DNA of 26,845 nucleotides from DATJHM01 sp035493895 (GTDB lineage: Bacteria > Chloroflexota > Ktedonobacteria > Ktedonobacterales > Ktedonobacteraceae), in contig DATJHM010000032.1 in the NCBI GenBank assembly GCA_035493895.1, positions 1 to 26,845 of the forward strand. The letters are read 5' to 3'. The notes below the pieces were generated by a model. That model did not search any database and was not told the DNA's origin. It saw only the letters and a list, made by a program, of their open reading frames with translations. Of the stretch, positions 1 to 9,579 are shown piece after piece (position 1 is the stretch's first letter; every line of letters begins with the position of its first letter). The position numbers and the translations under genes are program-made.

Positions 1-3000
1 TAAAGAGCACAAGATCAAATTTTGCAGTTGTATGCTTGATTTCAAGCTCACTCAGACTCACTTCATCCAGGTACACACCTGCATCCAGAGCCTGTTGCAT
101 CACCAGCATCACCTGGAAAAGCGGAGAATGGCTCAGATCGCGCTCCGGTTGTAGCTCCTCTACAAGCACTTCAAAGGGAACGTCTGGATGGGTATATGCG
201 CCCAATGCGACCTCACGCACATGACGCAAAAGCTGTGGAAAAGATTGCTCTTCTCGCAATCTTGTACGCAGGACCAGTGTATTGGCAAAAAATCCGAGCA
301 TGCCTTCCAGCTCCGGTTGCGAACGATTAGCAATAGGAATGCCCACGCAAATATCGGTCTGTCCGCTATAGCGTGCCAGCAAAATATTGAAGGCGGACAA
401 CAACAACATAAAGAACGTGACGCTCTCACGCTGACTTAAAGCCAATAATTCCGCCTGTAGAGAGGCTGGAAGATAGACACTTTGGTGTGCTCCCCGGAAG
501 GTCTGTACTGCGGGACGTGGATAATCAGTGGATAGTTCAAGTGGGATAACATCGGCAAGCTGTCGTCTCCAATACGCGCGTTGTGCCGCAAGATAGTCAC
601 CCTGTAGCAGACGCCTCTGCCAGATCGTATAATCAATATATTGTACCGGCAAAGCAGACCTGTGCACGGGTTGACCAGCGCACCAACCCCGATAGTAATC
701 AACCAGTTCTGCGAGGAAATATGTCTGTGACCAGCCATCGGTAATACTATGATGCATGGTTAGCAGCAACACATGCTCTTGCAAACTGAGGCGCACTACC
801 CGCACCCGTAGCAATTGCCCACCATCGAGCTGGCAGGGATAGCATGCCTCCTGTTCAACCAGCCGCTGAACCTCTTCCTCTTGCTCATATACGGCTAATT
901 CGCCCAGGTCGATCAGTGGCACCGACCAATCACTTCCTACAGGTTCGATCCACTGTCCCGGCTCTCCATCGATAGGCTGCACAAATCGTGTGCGTAAGAT
1001 CTCATGCCGCGCACGCATCTCCCACAGACTACGGAGTAACGCCGCTATCTGTAAATTTCCACGCAACTTCCAGGCCCCAGGCAATAGATAGACAGTGCTT
1101 CCCGGCTCCAATTGCTCTAAAAACCAGAGGCGTTGCTGCCCAAAAGAGAGCGGCATCACCTCCTCACGCTTCACTGGCTCCAGTGGCAAGACATCCGGCC
1201 TCTCAGCATCGGTTATGGCACGCTCGATCATCTGCGCTTGTTCAGCTAGCATGGATGTTTCAAATAGAGTACGCACAGGCAGAACGATGCTAAAGGCCTT
1301 CTGGATACGCCATTGCAGCTGCGTAACCAGCAGCGAATGGCCTCCCAGTTCAAAAAACTGAGCACTATGACTCATGGAGCTCAGACGAAGCACTTCACAC
1401 CATATCCCCGCCAGTACCTCTTCCACAGCAGTACGCGGAAGCGTCACATCTTCCTGCTCAATCTGGATCTGTTCCCAGGTGCGAGCCTGCAACGTCCGAC
1501 GATCTATCTTGCCATTGGGCGTCAATGGGAGAGTTGGCAGCGTCACAAACTGCTGCGGAAGCATATACTCAGGCAGGCTTTCACGCAAATACGCACGCAA
1601 GGAGGCAATGTTGAGGGATTGTTCCGGTCCGTCCATCACCAGATACGCAATCAACAACCGATCTCCCCAGGGAGCAACCTTCGCAATAACGACAGCAGTA
1701 CCTATGCCTGAGTAGCGCTCCAGAGCAGTCTCGATCTCTTGCAATTCAATACGATAACCTCTGAGCTTGACCTGCAAATCTGCGCGCCCTTGATACTCCA
1801 GGACGCCATCGGAACGCCAGCAGACCAGATCGCCGGTACGATATAAACGTCCTCCCGGCTCTGCTCCGAAAGGATCAGGAACAAATCGCTCGGCAGTTCT
1901 ATCTGCAAGGTGCCAGTATCCATATGCCAGCCCGCTTCCACCAATATAGAGCTCTCCCACGCAACCTACAGGCACTGGCATCCCTGCTTTATCAAGGACA
2001 TAGAGTTGTGTGTTGTCAATCGCATATCCAAGGGAGATACGTTCCTCATGCTGAGCTACAGGTGCATGCGTGGACCAGATCGTCGTCTCGGTCGGGCCAT
2101 ACATATTCCAGAGCTGGTCCCCCTTCGCACAAAGGCGGGCCGCTAATTCGGTGGGCAGTGCCTCACCTCCACATAACATTTTCAAGTGGGAATGACCAGC
2201 CCAACCACTCTCCAGTAACATGCGCCATGTCGAAGGAGTTGCCTGCATAACGGTCGCTCCAGAGATATCAAGTAGCTTGCTCAAAGCAAAACCGTCGGCG
2301 AGCACTTCACGGCTGGCAATATGGCTGCATGCCCCGATCGTTAAGGGCAACAATAATTCCAGAGCAGCAATATCGAAGGAAAAGGAGGTAACTGCCAGGA
2401 TGCGATCCTTTATAGTCAGTTTTGGTTGTCGGCACATGCTCCCAAAGAAATTGACCACAGCCTGATGAGAAATAACTGTGCCCTTCGGCGCTCCAGTCGA
2501 TCCAGACGTGTAGATTACATAGGCGAACTGCCCAGGGAAACCCGCTTCAAGAGGCTCTACCTCAGGAGAAGTGAGACGGAATGCATCAGGGAGCAAGAAA
2601 ATATGCTCAGGCAGCGTGGGCAGGAGTTGCACCAGTCCGGACTGAGTAACGAGCGCAGAAGCACCGCTATCTTCAAGCATGTAAGCGATCCGTTGCTGGG
2701 GATAGCCAGGATCAAGCGGGACATAGGCACAACCCGCCTGCAAAATGCCTAGCATGCCGATAACCAGCTCAAGAGAACGCTCCATATAGAGCCCGATCAG
2801 TGACCCTGACACTATACCAGCTGCACGTAGCTGTCCGGCAATCTGCAATGCCGCAGTATGAAGCTCCCTATACGTTATACAGCACTCCTCATACCACAGG
2901 GCCACGCTGTCAGGAACACATAATGCTTGTATTGCCACCAATTCATGGATACAAGCCCTGGGCTGGGGATACTGTGTCGCATTCCACTGGACCAGCATCT

Positions 3001-6000
3001 GTTGCCACTCGTTGGCGGTTAAGAGCGGGAGTCGTGCTACCGGCAGATCGGGCTGAGCAATTGCAGCCTCCAATATGTTCTGAAAATGTGCAATCAAACG
3101 TGTAATGGTAGGAGCATCAAAAAGGTCCGTGTTATATTCCAGCGTGCCCATCAACCCTTGCGAACTATCGACCAGATCCATACTCAGATCAAAGCGGGCT
3201 CCTGCGTGGTCCACGGCAAAAGACTGTAGGGCTAGATCGGGCATCTCTACTTTTTCCAGCATATCGCGCTGCCAGGTAAAGAGAACCTGGAAAAGGGGGT
3301 TGCGGCTGAGATCACGTTCGGGATGGAGCGCCTCGACCAGTTTTGTGAAGGGAAGCTCTTGATGACTATAGGCTTCCAGGCAGACTGTGCGCACCTGCCG
3401 GAGCAAGGTACGAAAACTTTCTGTGCCCGCTACTATTGTACGCAAAACCAGCGTGTTTACACAGAAACCAACCAGTTCCTTGAAATTCATTCCCGAGCGC
3501 GTTGACACTGCCGTTCCCACCGCAATATCATCCTGCCCCGTATAACGAGCAAGCAAGACCTGAAACGCGGCAAGGAAGGCCATAAACGGCGTTGCCCCCT
3601 CCTGACTACTCAGCTCCTTATAACGCTGCTTCAGGACCGGGTCAAGAACGAAGCTCTGTATCGCTCCATGATAGCGTTGCACAGCCGGACGTGGTTTATC
3701 CGTTGGCAGATCTAACACAACCAGCCCTGCCAGTTGCTGCTGCCAGTAAGCAAGCTGCATACTGAGCCATGCTCCCTGCAACAATCCACGCTGCCAGTAA
3801 GCATAATCACTATAGCGTGGAGGCTGCTCCAGAGGGATAGGTGTATCTCTCTTCTTACTGGTATAAAGATGGGCCAGTTCGCGCAAGAGGACCGCTATTG
3901 ACCATCCATCGGCAGCAATATGATGCATGGTAAGCAGCAGCACATGCTCTTCGGCTGAACACATGAACAATACAGCACGTAACATACTATCGCCAGCCAG
4001 ATCAAATGGTTGCCGTACTTCCCTGTTAGCCTGCCTCTGTACTTCCTGCTCCTGCGCATGCTGAGGCAAACGTCTCAGATCAATATAGCGCCAGCGGAGA
4101 GGAAACCCTGGATTGATCCATTGGACGAGGCAATCATCGTTTATCCGCAGGCTCGTTCTAAGAGCTTCATGCCTGTATAGCAGTTCTTCAAGAGACTGGA
4201 GAAGCAGCGATGCTTGCAGGTGTCCTCTCAGGCGCAAAGCGACAGGAAGGTGATAAGCGGAACTTTCGGGCGCTAACTGGTTCAACACCCAGAGCTGCTC
4301 TTGCGCAAAGGAGGCAGGATATTCATCCAGCAATTCCATAGTCCGTCCAGGTACAGGTACAACCTCCTGAGTCAGACTTCTTTCCATCTGCTGCGCCAGA
4401 TCGGCAATAGTGATATCCAACAACAGATCCACAAAAGAAAACGATATCTTCAGATCCGCTTCAATGACGCTCTTGAGTTCCCCTGCCGCTAGAGAGTCCA
4501 GACCAAAGGTACTGATCGGCGTCACATCATCCACACTGCCTGGATCAATACTGAGAATACGACTGAGCAGAAAACGCAGATACAGCCGCAGATGGCGTGT
4601 GCGCTCCTCTGGAGCCAGTAAGAGCACCTGTTCACGCGTCAACTGCTCGCCTTGAGCATCACGCTGATACACCTCCATGAGGTCAGAGGCCACAACGCGT
4701 AACGTATGATTTAGGAAGGACTCCCGACAGGCACGCCGCTGTATCTTGCCACTTGACGTCTTCAGCAGGCTCCCATGGCGTATCAGAACAACCGCATACG
4801 CCTGTATCTCAAACTGTTCGGCAATAGCCCGACGTACCGCTTTACACATCGCATCGACATCCTGAGCGTCACGGGCCACCTCCTGTACAACGACGAGTCG
4901 CTCTTCGCGCCCATCTTCCACAGTAAAGGCCGCACCACAACCTGGACGTAACGAGGCATGCACTCGCTCAGCTGCGAGCTCAATATCTTGAGGATAATAA
5001 TTACGGCCACGAATAATGATGATGTCTTTCAGACGGCCAGTGATAAATAGTTCTTTTTTATGTAAAAAGCCAAGGTCGCCTGTGCGTAAAAATGGCTCAT
5101 CGTCCCCATCAGCCAGCCGGGCCTGAAACACCTGCTGGGTCTCTTCTCTGCGCCGCCAGTAGCCATGCGTCACACTCGGACCGGCAATCCAGATCTCTCC
5201 AACTTCATGCGGAGTGCAGGGCTGCTGCGTCTCAGGATTAACAATAACGACACGCTGATCTTCAGCGACGGGACCACACCCCACAAAGGGCCGGGTCATC
5301 CCCTCCTCTTCCTCGCTGAGAGCAATTCGCTTCTGCTCTAGTTGCGCACGACTCAGATGAACAACCGTAGACGACGTACCGCAGGCCGTACTGGCGACCA
5401 TTAATGTCCCCTCAGCGAGTCCATAGCCAGGGCTAAATGTCTCATAGCGAAAGCCGCAGTCGCTAAAAACGTCTGCGAACTGCCGTAGTGTCTCAGCACG
5501 TACAGGCTCAGCACCATTCACGGCTACGCGCCAGGAGCTCAGATCCAGTTGCCCCCGTTCCTCCTCCGTCACCCGGCGCAGACAGAGCTCATACGCAAAA
5601 TTTGGCGCACAACTGGTCGTTCCCCCATAGCGCGAGATCGCCTGCAACCAGCGCAATGGACGCTGGACGAAAGCCGCCGGGGCCATCAAAACGGCTGGAA
5701 AGCCCACATACAACGGCTGTAATACGCCAGCAATCAGCCCCATATCATGAAACATTGGCAACCAGGAAACTCCCACGCTGCTCTCCGTGTGCGCCCAACG
5801 TGTACGCATCATTTCCAGGTTGTGCAGGAGATTCGCATGGCTGACCATGACGCCTTTCGGAGTTCCAGTCGAACCGGATGTATACTGGAGAAACGTTAAC
5901 ATATCCGGCACAAACGTCGGTTGCTGCCAACGCTCGACTCGCTCAAGGTAGCTATCATTATCAGTAGCAAGCCACTGCAAAGCATCCAATTCAGGTAAAC

Positions 6001-6442
6001 GATCGGGCCATTGTTGTAGCTTGGCAAGCGTTCGCTGAGTCGTAAGCACCAGAGTCGCCTGAGCATCGACAGCAATGGCCTGAATACGTGACAGCAAGCG
6101 ATTAGAGGAAGGAGGATATGCCGGAACAGCGATCACGCCTGCATAGAGACAGCCAAGAAAAGCCGCAATATAGTCCAATCCAGGTGGAAAGAGCAACAAT
6201 GCACGCTCATTCGCATGTGTATACTCCTGTAGCAAGGCCGCAATAGCTCTTGCCCGATAATCAAGCTGTGCATACGTAATACCAGCCTCCTCAACCTCAC
6301 CATCACCAAGAAAGGTATAGGCTCTTTGCTCAGGCTGGTGACGTGCTCGCTCACGAAGTATCTCCACAAGGGTGGTAAAACGCGCATCTAGACCTATCAG
6401 ATCAGTAGAGGAATGTGGCTCCAGGTCTTCTCTCATTGTCAT
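1..6442 (-). CDS. Lipopeptide-initiating NRPS: FAAL-ACP-C-A(Gly)-PCP-C, 3' part outside window
   Basis: This multidomain synthetase activates a fatty acid as acyl-AMP, loads it on an ACP and condenses it with the first amino acid. The open frame covers 2147 codons and runs off the left edge. FAAL spans about residues 1-585, with TSGSTG at 188-193, a PGYGLAE motif and a terminal SSGKIQRR. ACP follows, with GLDSL and phosphopantetheine Ser650. The first C domain has HHIAADG at 840-846. The A domain has TSGSTG at 1312-1317 and reads as pocket code DILQLGMIW plus the A10 Lys, very close to the classical glycine code. The PCP has GGHSL with Ser1703. A second C domain (HHSITDG from 1897) is cut by the edge. 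The start is ATG 6442, behind GGGAGGAG with 5-7 nt spacing; a second in-frame ATG lies at 6436. It follows the acylase gene by 35 bp, so the two are probably co-transcribed. I see no epimerase, ketosynthase or MbtH-like domain. Confidence 0.95.
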   Translation of the reverse strand, partial: MTMREDLEPHSSTDLIGLDARFTTLVEILRERARHQPEQRAYTFLGDGEVEEAGITYAQLDYRARAIAALLQEYTHANERALLLFPPGLDYIAAFLGCLYAGVIAVPAYPPSSNRLLSRIQAIAVDAQATLVLTTQRTLAKLQQWPDRLPELDALQWLATDNDSYLERVERWQQPTFVPDMLTFLQYTSGSTGTPKGVMVSHANLLHNLEMMRTRWAHTESSVGVSWLPMFHDMGLIAGVLQPLYVGFPAVLMAPAAFVQRPLRWLQAISRYGGTTSCAPNFAYELCLRRVTEEERGQLDLSSWRVAVNGAEPVRAETLRQFADVFSDCGFRYETFSPGYGLAEGTLMVASTACGTSSTVVHLSRAQLEQKRIALSEEEEGMTRPFVGCGPVAEDQRVVIVNPETQQPCTPHEVGEIWIAGPSVTHGYWRRREETQQVFQARLADGDDEPFLRTGDLGFLHKKELFITGRLKDIIIIRGRNYYPQDIELAAERVHASLRPGCGAAFTVEDGREERLVVVQEVARDAQDVDAMCKAVRRAIAEQFEIQAYAVVLIRHGSLLKTSSGKIQRRACRESFLNHTLRVVASDLMEVYQRDAQGEQLTREQVLLLAPEERTRHLRLYLRFLLSRILSIDPGSVDDVTPISTFGLDSLAAGELKSVIEADLKISFSFVDLLLDITIADLAQQMERSLTQEVVPVPGRTMELLDEYPASFAQEQLWVLNQLAPESSAYHLPVALRLRGHLQASLLLQSLEELLYRHEALRTSLRINDDCLVQWINPGFPLRWRYIDLRRLPQHAQEQEVQRQANREVRQPFDLAGDSMLRAVLFMCSAEEHVLLLTMHHIAADGWSIAVLLRELAHLYTSKKRDTPIPLEQPPRYSDYAYWQRGLLQGAWLSMQLAYWQQQLAGLVVLDLPTDKPRPAVQRYHGAIQSFVLDPVLKQRYKELSSQEGATPFMAFLAAFQVLLARYTGQDDIAVGTAVSTRSGMNFKELVGFCVNTLVLRTIVAGTESFRTLLRQVRTVCLEAYSHQELPFTKLVEALHPERDLSRNPLFQVLFTWQRDMLEKVEMPDLALQSFAVDHAGARFDLSMDLVDSSQGLMGTLEYNTDLFDAPTITRLIAHFQNILEAAIAQPDLPVARLPLLTANEWQQMLVQWNATQYPQPRACIHELVAIQALCVPDSVALWYEECCITYRELHTAALQIAGQLRAAGIVSGSLIGLYMERSLELVIGMLGILQAGCAYVPLDPGYPQQRIAYMLEDSGASALVTQSGLVQLLPTLPEHIFLLPDAFRLTSPEVEPLEAGFPGQFAYVIYTSGSTGAPKGTVISHQAVVNFFGSMCRQPKLTIKDRILAVTSFSFDIAALELLLPLTIGACSHIASREVLADGFALSKLLDISGATVMQATPSTWRMLLESGWAGHSHLKMLCGGEALPTELAARLCAKGDQLWNMYGPTETTIWSTHAPVAQHEERISLGYAIDNTQLYVLDKAGMPVPVGCVGELYIGGSGLAYGYWHLADRTAERFVPDPFGAEPGGRLYRTGDLVCWRSDGVLEYQGRADLQVKLRGYRIELQEIETALERYSGIGTAVVIAKVAPWGDRLLIAYLVMDGPEQSLNIASLRAYLRESLPEYMLPQQFVTLPTLPLTPNGKIDRRTLQARTWEQIQIEQEDVTLPRTAVEEVLAGIWCEVLRLSSMSHSAQFFELGGHSLLVTQLQWRIQKAFSIVLPVRTLFETSMLAEQAQMIERAITDAERPDVLPLEPVKREEVMPLSFGQQRLWFLEQLEPGSTVYLLPGAWKLRGNLQIAALLRSLWEMRARHEILRTRFVQPIDGEPGQWIEPVGSDWSVPLIDLGELAVYEQEEEVQRLVEQEACYPCQLDGGQLLRVRVVRLSLQEHVLLLTMHHSITDGWSQTYFLAELVDYYRGWCAGQPVHRSALPVQYIDYTIWQRRLLQGDYLAAQRAYWRRQLADVIPLELSTDYPRPAVQTFRGAHQSVYLPASLQAELLALSQRESVTFFMLLLSAFNILLARYSGQTDICVGIPIANRSQPELEGMLGFFANTLVLRTRLREEQSFPQLLRHVREVALGAYTHPDVPFEVLVEELQPERDLSHSPLFQVMLVMQQALDAGVYLDEVSLSELEIKHTTAKFDLVLF

Positions 6443-6477
6443 TCCTTCTCCTCCCAACTGAATTGCATGGCATATAT

Positions 6478-8640
6478 TTAGAACAGATTCACACGAGAGG
6501 CCAGGTGTGCCTCAATCTCTGATTGCGTCAGCCAGGCATCACGCATCTGGTTCTTCGCGTACAACGTAAGTTGATCCCCATTATGCGGCGAATCGGGTTG
6601 ACTGGAGTTGCCATAGGTCAGCAGTACGCGCGCCTGAATCGGGTTCGTAAACTCGACTGCCGCGATATAACTATCGCCAGAGTTAGCAATATATTGTCCA
6701 TTTGGGCCCGACGCGAAATACAGAGCACGAAAGATACCGAAGGGATCGCCCGGGCCACCGCTGGCTGGCAAGTTTACGCTGCCACGATTTACGCGAAAAG
6801 CCGTCCCCCAGGGAATATCCAACGAGCCGACCTGCGAGAGCAGCGTACTGGCAGCATCTTGCAACACCTGCACCGCAGCTTGAGGGTCTGCCAGACCTGA
6901 AGGGGTCGTACGAGGTTGTTTGGGATCCCAGGGCACCATAAAGAGGGGAGTTTTGTTATGCAACATAGTAGAGGCCCATACATAGAAAAGAGCGGCCCCT
7001 TTGCTATTGGCATCGGTGGTGCGATCCCATGCCTGCAACACATCGGCGGCCTGTTGCGCCTGAGCATTACCATATTTGTGGGCGGCCGCAATCAGATCAG
7101 GCACAAGACGATCTGCCAGTACCACATGTGACGAAAACTTATCGGCCACCATTTGCTCATAAGAAAGGCGATTCTGCGCGGTAATCATCTCAACACCACT
7201 CTGCTCACGCAAAGACATACTCGCCACAGGAGCCAGATACGCGGGATATTGAGCAGGATTAAAGGTCTGCGGGAAAGTTGTATACCAGGGCGGGCTATTG
7301 GAATTTTGCACCCAATCGCTCGGGGGATCAATCACTTTAGGAAGATCTTTATAAGGAATGATTGAGTTCCAAAGGGTTGCAGAGGTATCTCCCGGCACAA
7401 TACTGGTCCAATAATTCCAATCTCCAGAAGGACGTTTGGGCACCTCGCCATTAAACAGTGACAGCACATGCCCATCGCGGTCGGCATAGATGATCGTAAA
7501 CATCGGTATTTGCAAGCGTTGTACGGCGGATTGGAACTGGCTCAAGTTCTGGGCATGCCCCATATCCCACCACTCTTGCCACATACCAGTGGCCGGGAAC
7601 TGATCAACCCCTGTCATACGAATCGCCAGTGTCTCCGTCTGATCACCTTTTCCAAATGTAAAGACAGGCCCATGAACACTGTGGCGTATCGTCAACTGCT
7701 GCGATTTCAGCGTGCCGTCAGTTTGCTTGACACGCAAGGTCTCCGTCTGGGTCGCAAAAGTATGTACCGTATTATCGAAGAGATATCCATTACCGGAGAG
7801 CGTCAGCTTATAGGCGTCACAGGCATCAATCGTATTTACCGTATGAGTCCAGCTCAGAAAGTTATTAAAGGCAATAGCTAAAACGGGAAAACCAACGAGC
7901 GTTGCTCCATACATACTGGTTGTGGGAGAGACCAGCTGGGCCTCAAAAAAGGTTGTTTCACCGCTCCAGGGAAGATGGGGATTGGCTAACAACATAGCAT
8001 GATTGCTGGCTGAATGAGCCGGTCCAATCGCCCAACCATTAGAACCTGCCGAAGAAGTTCCTACATTGAACGTATTCAGCACCGGCTCACAATCACCCAG
8101 GAGAAAATCGCTGAACACACGCTCGCCATGCGCAAACACGTCGGTTACCTGGAGCGGTAACACCACCCTCATTTGAGGAGAGATCTGGTCCGGATGAGCA
8201 TGCGCATAAGCATTCATACCCGCAACAAAGGCGGTTATATAACGACGAAATGCTGGCGTTTGTGCATTATACCAACTCTGAGCATGCTCAGGAAAACCCA
8301 TCGTTCTTACAAATTCGTCTTCTCCTAGATAGCTTGCCCCCCAGTATTCAGCCGCACGTCCACGTGCCTCGCCATAAAGGGTCAGCAGCAGATCGGCATG
8401 ATTTTGCATCTGTGCATAGCCAAAGCTGTAGAAGAGTTGCTCGTCGTTAGCGGCAAAAATATGTGGCACTCCCCAGCTATCCCACAAAATGCTTGTAGAT
8501 TGCTTATTGGGAGACTGCGCTGACGCATCCGTAGATGTAGTACAGCTCGATAAACACAGCGATAAGACCAGGATAGCGGGGAGAAAAAGAAGCTGCAAAC
8601 GTCTGAAATAGTCCTTTTTCAGGGCCAATGAAACATGCAT
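6478..8640 (-). CDS. Secreted lipoprotein acylase, penicillin acylase (Ntn-hydrolase) family
   Basis: This 720-residue protein belongs to the penicillin amidase / AHL acylase / PvdQ group, which hydrolyses amide-linked acyl chains after self-cleavage into two subunits. Residues 12-33 form a basic-hydrophobic signal ending in lipobox LSSC (Cys33), so it should be exported and lipid-anchored. The autoproteolysis site is G199|S200 in GSNGW, making Ser200 the beta-chain nucleophile. His222 falls at beta-23, the position that is His in PvdQ-like and aculeacin/AHL acylases but Gln in penicillin G acylase. Val268 (about beta-69) and an NSN motif at 446-448 suit the oxyanion site. I chose the ATG at 8640 because it has an AAGGAAGG site and begins the signal peptide; in-frame starts further upstream encode implausible sequence. 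It sits between a type II thioesterase and the FAAL-NRPS, so removal of the fatty acyl chain from the exported peptide is the likely role. Self-protection or signal quenching is an alternative. Confidence 0.93.
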   Translation of the reverse strand: MHVSLALKKDYFRRLQLLFLPAILVLSLCLSSCTTSTDASAQSPNKQSTSILWDSWGVPHIFAANDEQLFYSFGYAQMQNHADLLLTLYGEARGRAAEYWGASYLGEDEFVRTMGFPEHAQSWYNAQTPAFRRYITAFVAGMNAYAHAHPDQISPQMRVVLPLQVTDVFAHGERVFSDFLLGDCEPVLNTFNVGTSSAGSNGWAIGPAHSASNHAMLLANPHLPWSGETTFFEAQLVSPTTSMYGATLVGFPVLAIAFNNFLSWTHTVNTIDACDAYKLTLSGNGYLFDNTVHTFATQTETLRVKQTDGTLKSQQLTIRHSVHGPVFTFGKGDQTETLAIRMTGVDQFPATGMWQEWWDMGHAQNLSQFQSAVQRLQIPMFTIIYADRDGHVLSLFNGEVPKRPSGDWNYWTSIVPGDTSATLWNSIIPYKDLPKVIDPPSDWVQNSNSPPWYTTFPQTFNPAQYPAYLAPVASMSLREQSGVEMITAQNRLSYEQMVADKFSSHVVLADRLVPDLIAAAHKYGNAQAQQAADVLQAWDRTTDANSKGAALFYVWASTMLHNKTPLFMVPWDPKQPRTTPSGLADPQAAVQVLQDAASTLLSQVGSLDIPWGTAFRVNRGSVNLPASGGPGDPFGIFRALYFASGPNGQYIANSGDSYIAAVEFTNPIQARVLLTYGNSSQPDSPHNGDQLTLYAKNQMRDAWLTQSEIEAHLASRVNLF

Positions 8641-8817
8641 ACGATAACATCCTTCCTTAAAAAGGAGCAAAAGCAAAGAGAGAGCGCCAATATTTCTCTG
8701 ATTGTGCATCCATCGACTATGCCAGAGGCACTGGCCCTGAATGAGGCCCACACATATATGCAATCTAGAGCACAAGGAAATTCATTGCCCTCTGAAAGCA
8801 AACACGGTAGGGCAAAG

Positions 8818-9579
8818 TTAATGGAGGGAACGGAGAAGATCCTGGGAAAGGACCTGCAAAAGCTCTGATTGTTGCTTATGCAAGAAGAAATGATCGCCTG
8901 GAAAGAAACGCAATTTAAAAGCCCCTTCCGTCTGCTCCTGCCAGGAAGTCAGCATAGTACGTGATACTTCACGATCTTGCAAACCTCCAAAGGCTGTGAT
9001 AGGAGAGTGGAGAGGCTTTTCTTTCACATACTGATAGGTTTCACATAAGGCAAAATCCGCACGTAGCAGAGGAAGCAGCAGATGGAACAACTCTGCATTT
9101 TCTAATACTGCCTCTGGCGTGCCATTTAACTCCCTTAACTTCTCAATAAAGGCTGGCTCTGGCAAAGCATGTATGGATGGCCTGTGATCGGGGAGTTGAG
9201 GTGCACGACGTCCCGAGACAAACAGGTGGAGTGGGTCCGCACACTGGCGCGTACGGCGCAGATAGCGGGCCAACTCAAAGCTCACAACAGCCCCCATACT
9301 ATGGCCGAAAAAAGCATAAGGCATGTCCAGGTAAGGACCCAGAGCTTCAGCCAGAGGTGGAAGTAAAGCCTCCAACCGATCAAAAGGTTTTTCCGGCAAA
9401 CGGCTCTCACGCCCTGGCAACTGGACCGGACAGATCTCGATCAGAGGCGGCGTCTGTTCTGACCAGGAGCGATAGAGAGACGCTCCGCCCCCGGCATAGT
9501 GAAAACAAAACAGACGAATCCGTGCGTTGGGCTTGCGTTGCCAGTATTGCAGCCATAAACTCACCGCCGATACATTCAT
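8818..9579 (-). CDS. Type II thioesterase (NRPS editing)
   Basis: This 253-residue alpha/beta hydrolase is of the GrsT/SrfAD type. These enzymes free carrier proteins from mis-acylated phosphopantetheine arms and unsuitable aminoacyl groups in the cytoplasm. The GHSMG nucleophile elbow (Ser94), Asp202 in GGLQD and His230 in PGDHFFL form the expected triad, and the N-terminal HYAGGGAS stretch is typical. The length is normal for the family. Its ATG overlaps the stop of the preceding dioxygenase as ATGA, which implies translational coupling. The 177-bp gap to the following acylase gene contains nothing I can name beyond the acylase ribosome-binding site. Confidence 0.95.
   Translation of the reverse strand: MNVSAVSLWLQYWQRKPNARIRLFCFHYAGGGASLYRSWSEQTPPLIEICPVQLPGRESRLPEKPFDRLEALLPPLAEALGPYLDMPYAFFGHSMGAVVSFELARYLRRTRQCADPLHLFVSGRRAPQLPDHRPSIHALPEPAFIEKLRELNGTPEAVLENAELFHLLLPLLRADFALCETYQYVKEKPLHSPITAFGGLQDREVSRTMLTSWQEQTEGAFKLRFFPGDHFFLHKQQSELLQVLSQDLLRSLH

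Noticed and set aside
8641..8775. N-terminal extension of the acylase to 8775
   Set aside because: It would bury the lipoprotein signal peptide 45 residues inside; the ATG at 8640 has a good ribosome-binding site and begins the signal.
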